Below, in pieces: positions 7,913 to 16,816 of a DNA stretch of 64,000 nt. The stretch lies in the NCBI GenBank assembly GCA_032073245.1, contig DAMANX010000002.1:1-64000 (forward strand). Reading direction: 5' to 3'. The notes beneath the pieces are model-generated. The model had not been told where the DNA came from. It did no database searches and saw only the letters and a list, made by a program, of their open reading frames with translations. This DNA is from QVMG01 sp032073245. GTDB taxonomy: Bacteria; Bacteroidota; Bacteroidia; Bacteroidales; Tannerellaceae. Made by a program: the position numbers and the translations under genes. How positions within the stretch are numbered: position 1 is the first letter of the stretch; every line of letters starts with the position of its first letter.

Positions 7913-9709
7913 CTATATTGTGATTCCCATTTTCTTCATCAGAAAATAGGCATTCATATTTTGAGCTATCCCTTCCCGTAATTGATAGGAGAAGGATAGC
8001 TCATCATTTTTTATATCGGCTTCAAATCGATAATTCTTTATTTCTTGTGGAAATTGTTCTTCTAATGTTCCTAAAACCAGATCATGGGTCGCTATTATTC
8101 CACAGGTTTTATAGTTTACAAGTTGTTTCATTAGTGCTAGTGATCCTTTTTGTTTGTCAATGGAATTAGTTCCTTTTAGAATTTCATCCAGAATGATAAA
8201 TAATTCTTCTCCTTCCTTCAATCGGTCTATGATCATTTTTAGTCTTTTCAATTCAGCAAAGAAATAAGATTCGTTACTTATTAATGAATCAGATGTTCGC
8301 AGGCTGGTAACAAGACTAGCCGGATATACAGTAAGTGATTCAGCACAAACCGGAGCTCCGATGCATGCCAATAGGTAGTTTACACCAATTGTTCGTAGAT
8401 ATGTGCTTTTTCCTGCCATATTAGCTCCGGTTATGACAAGAAACCAAGGGCTTTTTTTTATGTCTATGTCATTGCGTACACAAACATCGCGGTGTAATAG
8501 GGGGTGCCCTAATGCTTTTCCCTCCATTTTAAAATATGTATCTGCTATTTCAGGATACGTATAATCCGGATGATTAAATGAAAATCCTCCCAACGAGCTA
8601 AAAGCATCAAAACGTCCCAGTGCATCCAGCCAAAGAGCAATGTCTTTTTGATGTGATACTTTCCAATGTTCCAATTTTATAGCATGGCGGGTGTCACGTA
8701 AGATTAGAATATTCAATATAATACCGGCAATACTATATCGTTGATCCAATCCTCCGATATATCGGGATAATTGTTTAATAGCACGGGAAGCTGTCAATCC
8801 ATCATTTCCTATTAATTGATTAGAAACATCCTTAAGCTCTTCTGATTGGAAAGGATTATCTTCAATGCTTTTCATTAGGTTTGAATATATATCAAATACT
8901 TTCTCCATTTTATTAACCGTATTATAAAGATGATTAATCTTTTTCCCCGGTAAATTGGCTATTATGAAACAAATTGCAAACCATATCCCTAAAAAGACTC
9001 CTGAGAGATATCCTACTGCAACAGCAAGTCCTAAAACAATCCATAAAACAGGAATCATCACAACAAGAGTTTTCCAAAGAGTACTATTGTGGAAATAAGG
9101 CTCTCCTTCCGTTAATAAATGAAGGTAATCCCGATCTGTAATATTACCTGATTTCATTTTTCCGGTAACATAGAAATGTTGTCTTAATTGAGATTGCTCC
9201 GTCAGCTCATGGATAGCTTCTTGCCGTTTGAAAATAGATGTTTTATTTATCAATGGAAATTGAAACCATTCACTTAACAACTCTCTTCCCATTGCGGTAA
9301 CGGTTCTGTTAATAGACTGAAACAAAGACTTTTCACCGAACAAATCTAAATCAAGACTAAAAGAATGATTTGCAGAACTTTTATCTGAGGCACCATCAAA
9401 AGCAGAAAAGTCATATTCCAGTCCTTTAAGTTCATTTTCATTTAATAAAATCAATCCTTCAGTATATAATCGTTTATAGGCAAGGCGATTATGATAAACC
9501 ATTAAAGCAGCAAAAGGAATTATATATAAGAGGAGAGTACCGGCAATAAATTCCCAACTACTATTCCTTAGAAACCAAACGCTTATAATTGCTGCAGCAA
9601 CTAATATTAATCGAATGCTACCTAAAAGATGAATTTGTTTTTTAAGATGATTTAAATGGTGGGAATAAGCCTCTATATTTTCTTTGTAATATGTGAAAAT
9701 TCTTTTCAT
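7913..9709 (-). CDS. membrane-associated MutS-family ATPase
   Basis: 598 residues from the ATG at 9709 (the open frame extends to 9736, but the -7 box lies at 9715-9722). It has the C-terminal MutS ATPase core: Walker A GANMAGKSTYLRT and Walker B FIILDEILKGTNS, then a His-loop ATHD. It lacks the mismatch-recognition and connector domains of MutS1. Two hydrophobic hairpins, near residues 27-70 and 215-255, look like membrane segments. Related proteins in Bacteroidota are annotated only as MutS-related, and the function is not established. Monocistronic. Confidence 0.85.
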   Translation of the reverse strand: MKRIFTYYKENIEAYSHHLNHLKKQIHLLGSIRLILVAAAIISVWFLRNSSWEFIAGTLLLYIIPFAALMVYHNRLAYKRLYTEGLILLNENELKGLEYDFSAFDGASDKSSANHSFSLDLDLFGEKSLFQSINRTVTAMGRELLSEWFQFPLINKTSIFKRQEAIHELTEQSQLRQHFYVTGKMKSGNITDRDYLHLLTEGEPYFHNSTLWKTLVVMIPVLWIVLGLAVAVGYLSGVFLGIWFAICFIIANLPGKKINHLYNTVNKMEKVFDIYSNLMKSIEDNPFQSEELKDVSNQLIGNDGLTASRAIKQLSRYIGGLDQRYSIAGIILNILILRDTRHAIKLEHWKVSHQKDIALWLDALGRFDAFSSLGGFSFNHPDYTYPEIADTYFKMEGKALGHPLLHRDVCVRNDIDIKKSPWFLVITGANMAGKSTYLRTIGVNYLLACIGAPVCAESLTVYPASLVTSLRTSDSLISNESYFFAELKRLKMIIDRLKEGEELFIILDEILKGTNSIDKQKGSLALMKQLVNYKTCGIIATHDLVLGTLEEQFPQEIKNYRFEADIKNDELSFSYQLREGIAQNMNAYFLMKKMGITI

Positions 9710-9714
9710 GCGCG

Positions 9715-9722
9715 CAAAGATA
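9715..9722 (-). promoter_or_regulatory. -7 box (TATCTTTG) of the MutS-like gene, nearly abutting the ATG
   Basis: The minus strand reads TATCTTTG. Only five bases separate the box from the ATG at 9709, so the transcript would be leaderless or nearly so. Confidence 0.55.
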
Positions 9723-9827
9723 AGAAAAATGAACATACTGAAAGGTTATTTGGTTTATATTATAATTTGTATTCGAAAAGACCAGGGTTACCCGAATTTA
9801 ACCTAGTATATGTTAAATGAAATTGAA

Positions 9828-9835
9828 TATATTTG
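9828..9835 (+). promoter_or_regulatory. -7 box (TATATTTG) for pldA; decides the start
   Basis: Exact TAnnTTTG match. It falls inside the open frame that begins with ATG at 9817, so the true start is downstream, at 9862 or 9865, where a signal peptide begins. Confidence 0.65.
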
Positions 9836-9861
9836 TACACATTAAAGAAGATATATATCAC

Positions 9862-10719
9862 ATGATGAAAAGGTTTTATTTATTAGTGTTTTTTGCTATT
9901 GTAGCAGTCTCTACTATCAGTGGGCAGGAACAGGTACAACAAATATGGGAGAAACTTCCTCCTGTCCGTTATTATAATGCTGATAGTGTTCGTGCTGAAT
10001 TAGATAAAAAACCTTACTTTGGCCTTTTTAGGGATAGTTATTTTTTGGGTGGTATACCTATTGGTTCAAAACCCACTGTAAAGAATTCCGATGTTAAATT
10101 TCAGATAAGTATTGAGCAACGTATAACTAAAAGCAAATTACCTTTTGATACCTATTTATTTATCCAATATACACAAAAAGCCTTTTGGAATGTCATAGAA
10201 GAATCAATGCCAATGCGTGATATGAATTTTAATCCGGGAATTGGACTTGGTCACTTAATAGTCTATAAAGACAATTATATAGGTAAGGGTTATCTTATGT
10301 TAGAACACGAATCGAATGGTAAAGATAGTCTCGATTCACGTAGTTGGAATAAATTGACCTTGTGTGCTTCAGTAATGTTAAATAAAAATTGGGAAACACA
10401 ATTTCGTATCTGGGCTCCTATTATTGATAGTGGAAATAACAAAGATATTTTAAAATACAATGGATTATTTCAGATGGGAGCTACTTTCCGTACAGATAAT
10501 AAACGATTGAATGCCTCTGTGCTATTTACTAAACGTAATAGCAAAATGAGTTTTAATACTCAGATGGAGTTAAGTTATAAATTTAATGATAGAGAGAACC
10601 AGTATCTTTTTCTTCAATACTACAATGGATATGGCGAGAATCTATTGGAATATAATCAATATAAAAGTATGCTTCGTATAGGTTTTGTAATCAAACCTGC
10701 TGATTTCAGTTTCTTCTAA
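9862..10719 (+). CDS. pldA: outer membrane phospholipase A1 (OMPLA)
   Basis: 285 residues from the ATG at 9862, with a signal peptide ending near TISGQ. The OMPLA catalytic signature is present: His149 and Ser151 in HESNG, and Asn163 in RSWN. The Ser-Asn spacing of 12 equals that of E. coli PldA (His142, Ser144, Asn156). The conserved YTQK, and near the end YNGYGENLLEYNQ, also match the family. The protein ends in Phe, as outer-membrane barrels do. It hydrolyses phospholipids in the outer leaflet when asymmetry is lost. Two lipid-synthesis genes follow nearby. Confidence 0.88.
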   Translation: MMKRFYLLVFFAIVAVSTISGQEQVQQIWEKLPPVRYYNADSVRAELDKKPYFGLFRDSYFLGGIPIGSKPTVKNSDVKFQISIEQRITKSKLPFDTYLFIQYTQKAFWNVIEESMPMRDMNFNPGIGLGHLIVYKDNYIGKGYLMLEHESNGKDSLDSRSWNKLTLCASVMLNKNWETQFRIWAPIIDSGNNKDILKYNGLFQMGATFRTDNKRLNASVLFTKRNSKMSFNTQMELSYKFNDRENQYLFLQYYNGYGENLLEYNQYKSMLRIGFVIKPADFSFF

Positions 10720-10741
10720 TATTTGAAAATCTATTACGAAA

Positions 10742-10767
10742 GGTAGAGACTGGGCTTGCCCTGTCTA
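10742..10767. repeat. single arm of the GACAGGGC-type dispersed repeat
   Basis: GGTAGAGACTGGGCTTGCCC is one copy of the sequence that occurs as inverted pairs at 24097-24206 and 54235-54337. Here only one arm is present, with one base change (ACTGGG for ACAGGG). Confidence 0.7.
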
Positions 10768-10799
10768 AGCAATTAAAGTCACGTATATGGAAGGTATAC

Positions 10800-10833
10800 A
10801 AAAAAGGCTATTCTAAGTAGAACAGCCTTTTTT
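10800..10833. terminator. bidirectional hairpin terminator between pldA and the palmitoyltransferase gene
   Basis: AAAAAAGGCT and AGCCTTTTTT-like arms enclose a stem (GGCTATTCTAAGTAGAACAGCC) with A- and T-tracts on the two sides, so it can stop transcription from both convergent genes. Confidence 0.75.
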
Positions 10834-10852
10834 ATATGATGGAGATAACTAT

Positions 10853-12046
10853 TTATTCAATAATATGATGTTTCTTGAATACTCTTTGAATTGCTTCTAA
10901 AGCAAAGTCGAGTTGTTCTTTTGTATGGGTAGCCATTAATGAGAAACGGATCAATGTGTCTTCAGGTGCTACTGCAGGAGCAACAACCGGATTAACAAAC
11001 ACACCATTTTCTAATAATTCACGAACGACCATAAAAGTCAGGTCATTATTCCTTATAAATAGAGGAATGATAGGAGTAGAGGTATGTCCGATTTCGCAAC
11101 CCATATTACGGAAACCATCCAAAGCATAATGAGTAAGATCCCATAAATGCTGAATACGTTCCGGTTCACTGATCATAATATCTAATGCCGCACTAGCCGC
11201 AGCTGTAGCTGCTGGTGTGTTACTTGCGCTAAAGATATATGAACGGGAATTGTGACGGATATAATTGGTGATAACTTCATCTCCAGCAATAAAACCACCA
11301 ATAGAAGCCAATGATTTACTGAAGGTTCCCATTATGAGATCCACATCATCTGTTACACCAAAATGATCACAAACACCACGGCCCTGACGGCCTAAAACGC
11401 CTAGGCCATGTGCTTCATCTATCATTAAGCTAGCGTTGTATTTTTTTGCAAGGGCAACCATTTCAGGCAATTTTGCAATGTCGCCTTCCATACTGAAAAC
11501 ACTATCGGCAACGATCAGTTTAACTTTATCAGCCTCACACTTTTGAAGTTGCTTTTCAAGCGACTCCATATCATTGTGTTTGTATTTTAATTTTGTAGAG
11601 AAAGAAAGTCTATGGCCTTCGATAATAGAAGCATGGTCAAACTCATCCCAAATAATATAATCTTCACGTCCTGTAACACAAGAAACTACTCCCAAATTGA
11701 CTTGAAAACCGGTAGAATATACAATAGCATCTTCTTTTCCTACAAATTCAGCCAAACGTTTTTCTAAATCTATGTGAATATCTAATGTGCCATTAAGGAA
11801 GCGTGAACCGGCACAACCTGTACCATATTTTTTAATGGCATTAATGGCAGCTTCTTTAACTTTGGGGTGATTGGTGAGTCCGAGATAGGCATTTGAGCCG
11901 AACATCAGAACTTTTTTCCCGTTAATAATTACTTCTGTATCCTGATCGCTTTCAATCATCCGGAAGTAGGGGTAAATGCCAGCAGCTTTTGCTTTTTGGG
12001 GGGCATCGTACTTTGCTAATTTCTCTTGTAAAAGTTTCATGTTCAT
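10853..12046 (-). CDS. spt: serine palmitoyltransferase (alpha-oxoamine synthase family)
   Basis: A 397-residue PLP enzyme that condenses serine with an acyl-CoA to 3-ketosphinganine, the first step of Bacteroidota sphingolipid synthesis. DEAHGLG at 210-216 binds the cofactor ring. The Schiff-base Lys is K244 in GTFSKSLASIGGF. His138 stacks on PLP. The N-terminal region LLQEKLAKYD and FGSNAYLGLT and the absence of biotin genes nearby favour SPT over 8-amino-7-oxononanoate synthase, but the two are close relatives. The start could also be the Met at 12040. The -7 box is at 12148-12155. Confidence 0.88.
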   Translation of the reverse strand: MNMKLLQEKLAKYDAPQKAKAAGIYPYFRMIESDQDTEVIINGKKVLMFGSNAYLGLTNHPKVKEAAINAIKKYGTGCAGSRFLNGTLDIHIDLEKRLAEFVGKEDAIVYSTGFQVNLGVVSCVTGREDYIIWDEFDHASIIEGHRLSFSTKLKYKHNDMESLEKQLQKCEADKVKLIVADSVFSMEGDIAKLPEMVALAKKYNASLMIDEAHGLGVLGRQGRGVCDHFGVTDDVDLIMGTFSKSLASIGGFIAGDEVITNYIRHNSRSYIFSASNTPAATAAASAALDIMISEPERIQHLWDLTHYALDGFRNMGCEIGHTSTPIIPLFIRNNDLTFMVVRELLENGVFVNPVVAPAVAPEDTLIRFSLMATHTKEQLDFALEAIQRVFKKHHIIE

Positions 12047-12147
12047 TAAAGAGAATATTTATTTCGCTTTTATTTTTTCTTCATAAAGAACTCTGATTGT
12101 CTTTGCATTTCTATCCTCGGATGTAAATGTTTCGGCAAATCCAGCCG

Positions 12148-12155
12148 CAAAAGTA
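12148..12155 (-). promoter_or_regulatory. -7 box (TACTTTTG) for the palmitoyltransferase gene
   Basis: Minus-strand TACTTTTG, about 100 bp upstream of the start, giving a leader near 95 nt. Divergent from the lipid-kinase promoter. Confidence 0.55.
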
Positions 12156-12208
12156 GTAAAAAAATAACTTATAGTTGTCCAAATGTTATAAAAGTTTTAC
12201 AAAAGCAT

Positions 12209-12216
12209 TATTTTTG
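12209..12216 (+). promoter_or_regulatory. -7 box (TATTTTTG) for the lipid kinase gene
   Basis: Exact TAnnTTTG match 23 bp upstream of the ATG at 12240. Confidence 0.6.
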
Positions 12217-12239
12217 TACTGTCATTAAAACTACAAGTA

Positions 12240-13211
12240 ATGAGTGAGGAACATAAGAAGGTGCATGCGATTATCAATCCTATTTCGGGAGTTGGTTCTA
12301 AACGTAAAATACCGGAGATGATTGGGGAGATGTTTGTCTGTGATACATGTTCTGTGGAAGTGTCATTTACAGAGTATGCTGGGCATGCTAGTGAGTTGAC
12401 CAAGAATGCAATAGACAACGGTGTAAATACTATTTTAGCTGTAGGAGGAGATGGTACGGTTAATGAAGTAGCCCAGTCTATGCTTCACTCTAATGCTACT
12501 TTGGGAATTATTCCAAAAGGTTCAGGAAACGGCCTTGCCCGTGAGCTTTTCATTCCAATGGATGTAAAAAAAGCACTCGAAGTTGTATTGAAAGGACATG
12601 TAACTACTATTGATAGTTGTACAGCAAATGGAAGGGTATTTTTTACAACATGTGGAGTAGGCTTTGACGCTGCAGTAAGTAAAAAGTTTGCTAATGAAAA
12701 GCATCGTGGATCACTCACATATATAAAGAGCACAATTGAAGAATTCCTAAGCTATAAACCAGAAGAATATGAATTGCTGATCGATGATACGATTCGTGAG
12801 GAAAAAGCATTCCTCGTTGCCTGTGCGAATGCTTCCCAGTATGGGAATAACGCTTTCATTGCTCCTCATGCAGATATCGAAGATGGTAAAATGGATATAA
12901 CAATCCTTTCCCCCTTTACTCCTCTGGATATTGCTCCATTGGCTATACAGTTATTTACAAAGCAATTAGAGCGTAATAGTAAAATAAAAACTTTAAAAGG
13001 CCGCGAAGTTACTATTATTCGGAAGGAACCGGGAATTATGCACCTTGATGGTGAGCCTATTGAAGCTGAAGCAGAGATTCATATATCTATGGATCCGGGT
13101 TCATTGAGGGTATATACTCCTACGGAAGTGCCTTTTACTGAGGATGTTTATAATTTCTTTGGTAAAGTGACACGTTTTTTCGATCAGAAGTTACCTTACA
13201 TTTTTAGATAA
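12240..13211 (+). CDS. diacylglycerol/lipid kinase (DagK/YegS family)
   Basis: A 323-residue soluble lipid kinase. N-terminal NPISGVGS and the nucleotide-binding GGDGTVNEV (about residues 67-75) define the DAGK catalytic fold, and PKGSGNGLAREL follows. Near the C-terminus HLDGEPIEAEAEIHI is typical of YegS/BmrU proteins. It phosphorylates diacylglycerol or a sphingoid base. Its divergent neighbour makes sphingolipids and pldA lies next to that, so ceramide or sphingosine as substrate is a reasonable inference but unproven. Its 3' end overlaps the convergent tRNA methylase gene by 16 bp. Confidence 0.88.
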   Translation: MSEEHKKVHAIINPISGVGSKRKIPEMIGEMFVCDTCSVEVSFTEYAGHASELTKNAIDNGVNTILAVGGDGTVNEVAQSMLHSNATLGIIPKGSGNGLARELFIPMDVKKALEVVLKGHVTTIDSCTANGRVFFTTCGVGFDAAVSKKFANEKHRGSLTYIKSTIEEFLSYKPEEYELLIDDTIREEKAFLVACANASQYGNNAFIAPHADIEDGKMDITILSPFTPLDIAPLAIQLFTKQLERNSKIKTLKGREVTIIRKEPGIMHLDGEPIEAEAEIHISMDPGSLRVYTPTEVPFTEDVYNFFGKVTRFFDQKLPYIFR

Positions 13212-13909
13212 AAATCTTTAGTAAGCTGTTGATATTCGGTGGTGTAAACGTGTCGTTCTATTTCTATACTTAAAGTATCAGCCATGTAAACGGGATTGCT
13301 ACTAGCAGCTATTTCTACCAATATTCGCTTAGGCTTTCCGTTAACAACCGGAACAATATTTGTATGTCGAATTATATATAAAGAATTTGACTGAATAACT
13401 TGTTTTAATTCTTTTTCCTGTTCAAAAGGAAGAATTAGAGCTATACGACCTTTTGGAGTTAGTAAGGTTTTTCCGATCCGTATCAAATCATCTAATAATA
13501 AAGAATCATTGTGGCGGGCAAGCGTACGTTTGATTTCGGGTGATTTCAAGGAATCCACAAAATAGGGTGGGTTTGATACGATCAGATCATATTGTTTGGT
13601 AGTTGATGCCTTAAAATAAGCAAAGGATTGATGATAAACTTGAATGCGTTCTCCAAAAGGGGAGTTTGTACTATTGTCTTTTGCTTGTTCGTATGCGTCT
13701 TTATCAATATCAATAGCATCAATCATTGCTTGTGAGCGCTGTGCTAGCATCAAAGCTATTAATCCTGTTCCGGTTCCTACATCCAAAATATTATCCGCAT
13801 TTTCAATATCAACCCATGCACCCAGAAGAACACCGTCTGTGCCTACTTTCATTGCGCATTTATCCTGTTCAATTGTAAATTGTTTAAATTTAAAAAAGCT
13901 ATTTGACAT
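13196..13909 (-). CDS. trmN6: tRNA1(Val) adenine-37 N6-methyltransferase (YfiC/TrmN6 family)
   Basis: A 237-residue SAM-dependent methylase. Motif I ILDVGTGTGLIALMLAQR (about 40-57) binds SAM, and NPPYF (about 118-122) is the N6-adenine methyltransferase catalytic motif. The N-terminal FKFKQFTIEQDKCAMKVGTD matches the YfiC family, which modifies A37 of tRNA(Val). It has its own -7 box at 13931-13938 and is divergent from lon. Confidence 0.88.
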   Translation of the reverse strand: MSNSFFKFKQFTIEQDKCAMKVGTDGVLLGAWVDIENADNILDVGTGTGLIALMLAQRSQAMIDAIDIDKDAYEQAKDNSTNSPFGERIQVYHQSFAYFKASTTKQYDLIVSNPPYFVDSLKSPEIKRTLARHNDSLLLDDLIRIGKTLLTPKGRIALILPFEQEKELKQVIQSNSLYIIRHTNIVPVVNGKPKRILVEIAASSNPVYMADTLSIEIERHVYTTEYQQLTKDFYLKM

Positions 13910-13930
13910 GCGCTATAAGTTTAACGGTGA

Positions 13931-13938
13931 CAAAAGTA
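13931..13938 (-). promoter_or_regulatory. -7 box (TACTTTTG) for trmN6
   Basis: Minus-strand TACTTTTG, 22 bp upstream of the start codon. Confidence 0.55.
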
Positions 13939-13960
13939 GTCACAATTGAATGAAAAGATG

Positions 13961-13968
13961 TAACTTTG
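13961..13968 (+). promoter_or_regulatory. -7 box (TAACTTTG) for lon
   Basis: Exact TAnnTTTG match 51 bp upstream of the lon ATG. No CIRCE-like or heat-shock operator is visible. Confidence 0.6.
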
Positions 13969-14019
13969 CACGTTTATTATAATTAAAATAAGACTCATAA
14001 CCAGAGGACAAATATATAT

Positions 14020-16470
14020 ATGAAAGACAAATTGAGTTTAAATGATATGTATCGCTTAGATGATATTGAAACTATGGTACTACCGGTTATCATGGAATGC
14101 GATGTGGATGATGATTTCTCACAAGGAATGGATGAAGTAGGAGATGTTGTGCCTATTCTACCCTTGCGAAATATGATATTATTCCCTGGAGTTGCATTAC
14201 CTGTTATCGTTGGCCGCTTAAAGTCAATGCGTTTGATAAAGGAAGCCGTTCAAAAAAAGAAAATGATAGGAGTTGTTTGCCAGAAAGAGGTAGAAACTGA
14301 AGAACCTGATTTTGAAGATCTTTATACAACAGGAGTTATTGCAAATGTTGTGCGGGTTCTTGAAATGCCGGATGGAAATACAACTGTTATTCTTCAAGGA
14401 AGAAAACGATTTGAATTGCAAGAATTGACAGATAATGAACCTTTTATGCGGGGGCGTATAACTATATTGGAAGATATAATGCCTGATATGAACGATCAGG
14501 AATTTGAAGCTTTGATGTCTACAATAAAAGACTTGACAATAAAGATGTTACGTGCTTCAAGTGAACCTTCCCGTGAGCTTATCTTCTCCATTAAAAACAA
14601 TAAGAATATACTTTATCTCATTAATTTTTCTTGTAGTAATCTCCCGGTAAGTGCGGAGGAAAAATTGGAATTATTAAAGATTGGAGATTTACGGGAACGT
14701 GCTTATCGTCTGCTTTTTATATTGAATAGAGAATATCAGTTGATACAGTTGAAAGCTTCTATTCAGATGAAAACTCATGAGGATATCAATCAGCAACAAC
14801 GGGAATATTTTCTGCAACAACAGATCAAAACTATCCAGGAAGAATTGGGAGGTAATATAAATGATCTGGAAATTAATGAATTGAGTAAGAAGGCGTCTAA
14901 AAAGAAATGGCCGTTATATGTAAAAGAAGCTTTTGAAAAAGAATTACGAAAATTAGAACGTTTACATCCACAATCACCGGATTACTCTATTCAGACTCAA
15001 TATGTACAAACAATAGTCAATCTTCCCTGGCAAGAATATACCAAGGATAACTTTAATCTGAATCATGCACAGAAAGTGCTCGATCGTGATCATTATGGTC
15101 TGGAAAAAGTAAAAGAACGTATTATTGAACATCTGGCAGTATTGAAGTTGAAAGGAGACATGAAATCTCCAATCATTTGTTTATATGGACCTCCGGGTGT
15201 GGGGAAAACATCATTAGGTCGGTCTATAGCGGAAGCTCTTAACCGTAAATACGTACGGGTTTCATTAGGAGGATTACACGATGAAGCGGAAATTCGTGGG
15301 CATAGGCGTACATACATAGGTGCGATGAGCGGCCGTATTATCCAGAATATAATGAAGGCAGGTACTTCAAATCCTGTTTTTATTCTGGATGAAATAGATA
15401 AGGTTTCCAGTGATTTTAAAGGGGATCCTGCTTCGGCACTTTTAGAAGTGTTGGATCCGGAGCAAAATAATGCTTTCCATGATAATTATCTGGATATAGA
15501 TTATGATTTGAGTAAGGTAATGTTTATTGCTACTGCTAATAATCTGAATACTATTTCTCAACCCCTTCTCGATCGTATGGAAATGATTGAAGTAAGTGGC
15601 TATATCATGGAGGAAAAAGTGGAGATTGCTGCTCGTCACTTGGTCCCCAAGCAATTGGAAGCTCATGGAATACCCAAGAATACAATAAAATTTCCTAAAA
15701 AAACATTACAAATAATTGTTGAATCCTATACCCGGGAAAGTGGTGTACGTGAATTAGATAAGAAAATAGCTAAGATCATGCGCAAAATGGCGCGTAAGAT
15801 AGCATCTAATGAAGCTGTACCTGCTAAATTTACTCCTGAATATATACAAGAATATTTGGGGGCTGCTGAGTATTCCCGAGATAAATATCAAGGAAATGAA
15901 TATGCCGGTGTTGTGACAGGGTTAGCCTGGACTGCAGTAGGAGGAGCTATCCTTTTTGTAGAAACAAGCCTTAGTCGCGGTAAAGGATCAAAATTAACCT
16001 TGACGGGAAATCTGGGAGATGTGATGAAAGAATCTGCAATGCTTGCATTGGAGTATGTTCATTCACATGCAGCTCTGTTTGATATTCCTGAAGAAATGTT
16101 TGAAAAGTGGAATGTACATGTACATGTACCTGAGGGGGCAATACCTAAAGATGGACCTAGTGCCGGGATTACAATGGTAACTTCTTTGGTTTCTGCATTC
16201 ACACAGCGAAGAGTAAAGAAGCACCTGGCTATGACAGGAGAAATTACGCTGCGTGGAAAAGTTCTTCCGGTGGGAGGTATAAAAGAAAAGATATTGGCGG
16301 CCAAACGAGCAGGTATTATAGAATTAATTCTTTGTAAAGAGAACAAAAAAGATGTGGATGAAATTAAGGATGATTATCTGAAAGGATTAGTATTTCATTA
16401 TGTCGAGGATATCGGTGAAGTAGTCGATCTGGCATTACTGAAACAAAAAGTAGATAATCCACAATTTTAA
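14020..16470 (+). CDS. lon: ATP-dependent protease Lon (LonA)
   Basis: An 816-residue cytoplasmic AAA+ protease. The N-terminal substrate domain starts near residue 45 (VPILPLRNMILFPG). Walker A GPPGVGKT is at about 390-397 and Walker B FILDEIDK follows. The Ser-Lys dyad is Ser714 (DGPSAG) and Lys757 (GGIKEK), with the same spacing of 43 as in E. coli Ser679/Lys722. An acidic N-terminal extension of about 40 residues precedes the usual start. Monocistronic, with a strong terminator. Confidence 0.97.
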   Translation: MKDKLSLNDMYRLDDIETMVLPVIMECDVDDDFSQGMDEVGDVVPILPLRNMILFPGVALPVIVGRLKSMRLIKEAVQKKKMIGVVCQKEVETEEPDFEDLYTTGVIANVVRVLEMPDGNTTVILQGRKRFELQELTDNEPFMRGRITILEDIMPDMNDQEFEALMSTIKDLTIKMLRASSEPSRELIFSIKNNKNILYLINFSCSNLPVSAEEKLELLKIGDLRERAYRLLFILNREYQLIQLKASIQMKTHEDINQQQREYFLQQQIKTIQEELGGNINDLEINELSKKASKKKWPLYVKEAFEKELRKLERLHPQSPDYSIQTQYVQTIVNLPWQEYTKDNFNLNHAQKVLDRDHYGLEKVKERIIEHLAVLKLKGDMKSPIICLYGPPGVGKTSLGRSIAEALNRKYVRVSLGGLHDEAEIRGHRRTYIGAMSGRIIQNIMKAGTSNPVFILDEIDKVSSDFKGDPASALLEVLDPEQNNAFHDNYLDIDYDLSKVMFIATANNLNTISQPLLDRMEMIEVSGYIMEEKVEIAARHLVPKQLEAHGIPKNTIKFPKKTLQIIVESYTRESGVRELDKKIAKIMRKMARKIASNEAVPAKFTPEYIQEYLGAAEYSRDKYQGNEYAGVVTGLAWTAVGGAILFVETSLSRGKGSKLTLTGNLGDVMKESAMLALEYVHSHAALFDIPEEMFEKWNVHVHVPEGAIPKDGPSAGITMVTSLVSAFTQRRVKKHLAMTGEITLRGKVLPVGGIKEKILAAKRAGIIELILCKENKKDVDEIKDDYLKGLVFHYVEDIGEVVDLALLKQKVDNPQF

Positions 16471-16493
16471 TATGTAATATAATATCCATAATA

Positions 16494-16531
16494 AAAATAA
16501 GAGCGAGTTTGTTACTCGCTCTTATTTTTTT
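16494..16531 (+). terminator. intrinsic terminator after lon
   Basis: AATAAGAGCGAGT and its complement ACTCGCTCTTATT form a GC-containing stem with a short loop, followed by a T-tract. Confidence 0.85.
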
Positions 16532-16532
16532 G

Positions 16533-16816
16533 TTAATTACTTCCCATAAAACTGTAGAGAAGCAAAATTATCAATTTGTAACTATTATAGGTAAAATCTT
16601 TTATTCCATATATAGTATGAGGCTGTATTATATATAGTATAAGTTCATACTATATATAGAAACACTTTTTAAGATATCAAATTGTTATTTTCTATCTACT
16701 ATTCCAGAATAAATCCGTATCATTGTGAAAACAACGGATACCGCTGATAACCATACCTCTTACGATAATATCGTGTGGTGGACGGTACTTACAAACAAAA
16801 ACTAATAATTAAGCGT
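16533..16816. other. intergenic region holding palindrome array A
   Basis: Between the lon terminator and the propeller lipoprotein. Besides the 22-bp-pitch array (16605-16672) it has an imperfect 11-bp direct repeat, TATCAATTTGT at 16569-16579 and TATCAAATTGT at 16675-16685, flanking the array. A short inverted repeat ACGATAATATCGT lies at 16762-16774. I see no exact TAnnTTTG box for the downstream gene. Confidence 0.5.
16605..16672. repeat. palindrome array A: three TATATATA-type palindromes at 22-bp pitch
   Basis: Palindrome centres are at 16610.5, 16632.5 and 16654.5. The phase is fixed by the flanking ATAG, which recurs exactly every 22 bp (16612, 16634, 16656). The third site, CTATATATAG, is a perfect 10-bp palindrome. 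The last unit runs into AGAAACACTTTTTAA, a tail shared exactly with array C at 38010-38024. It lies upstream of the propeller lipoprotein gene and downstream of lon. Confidence 0.75.
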
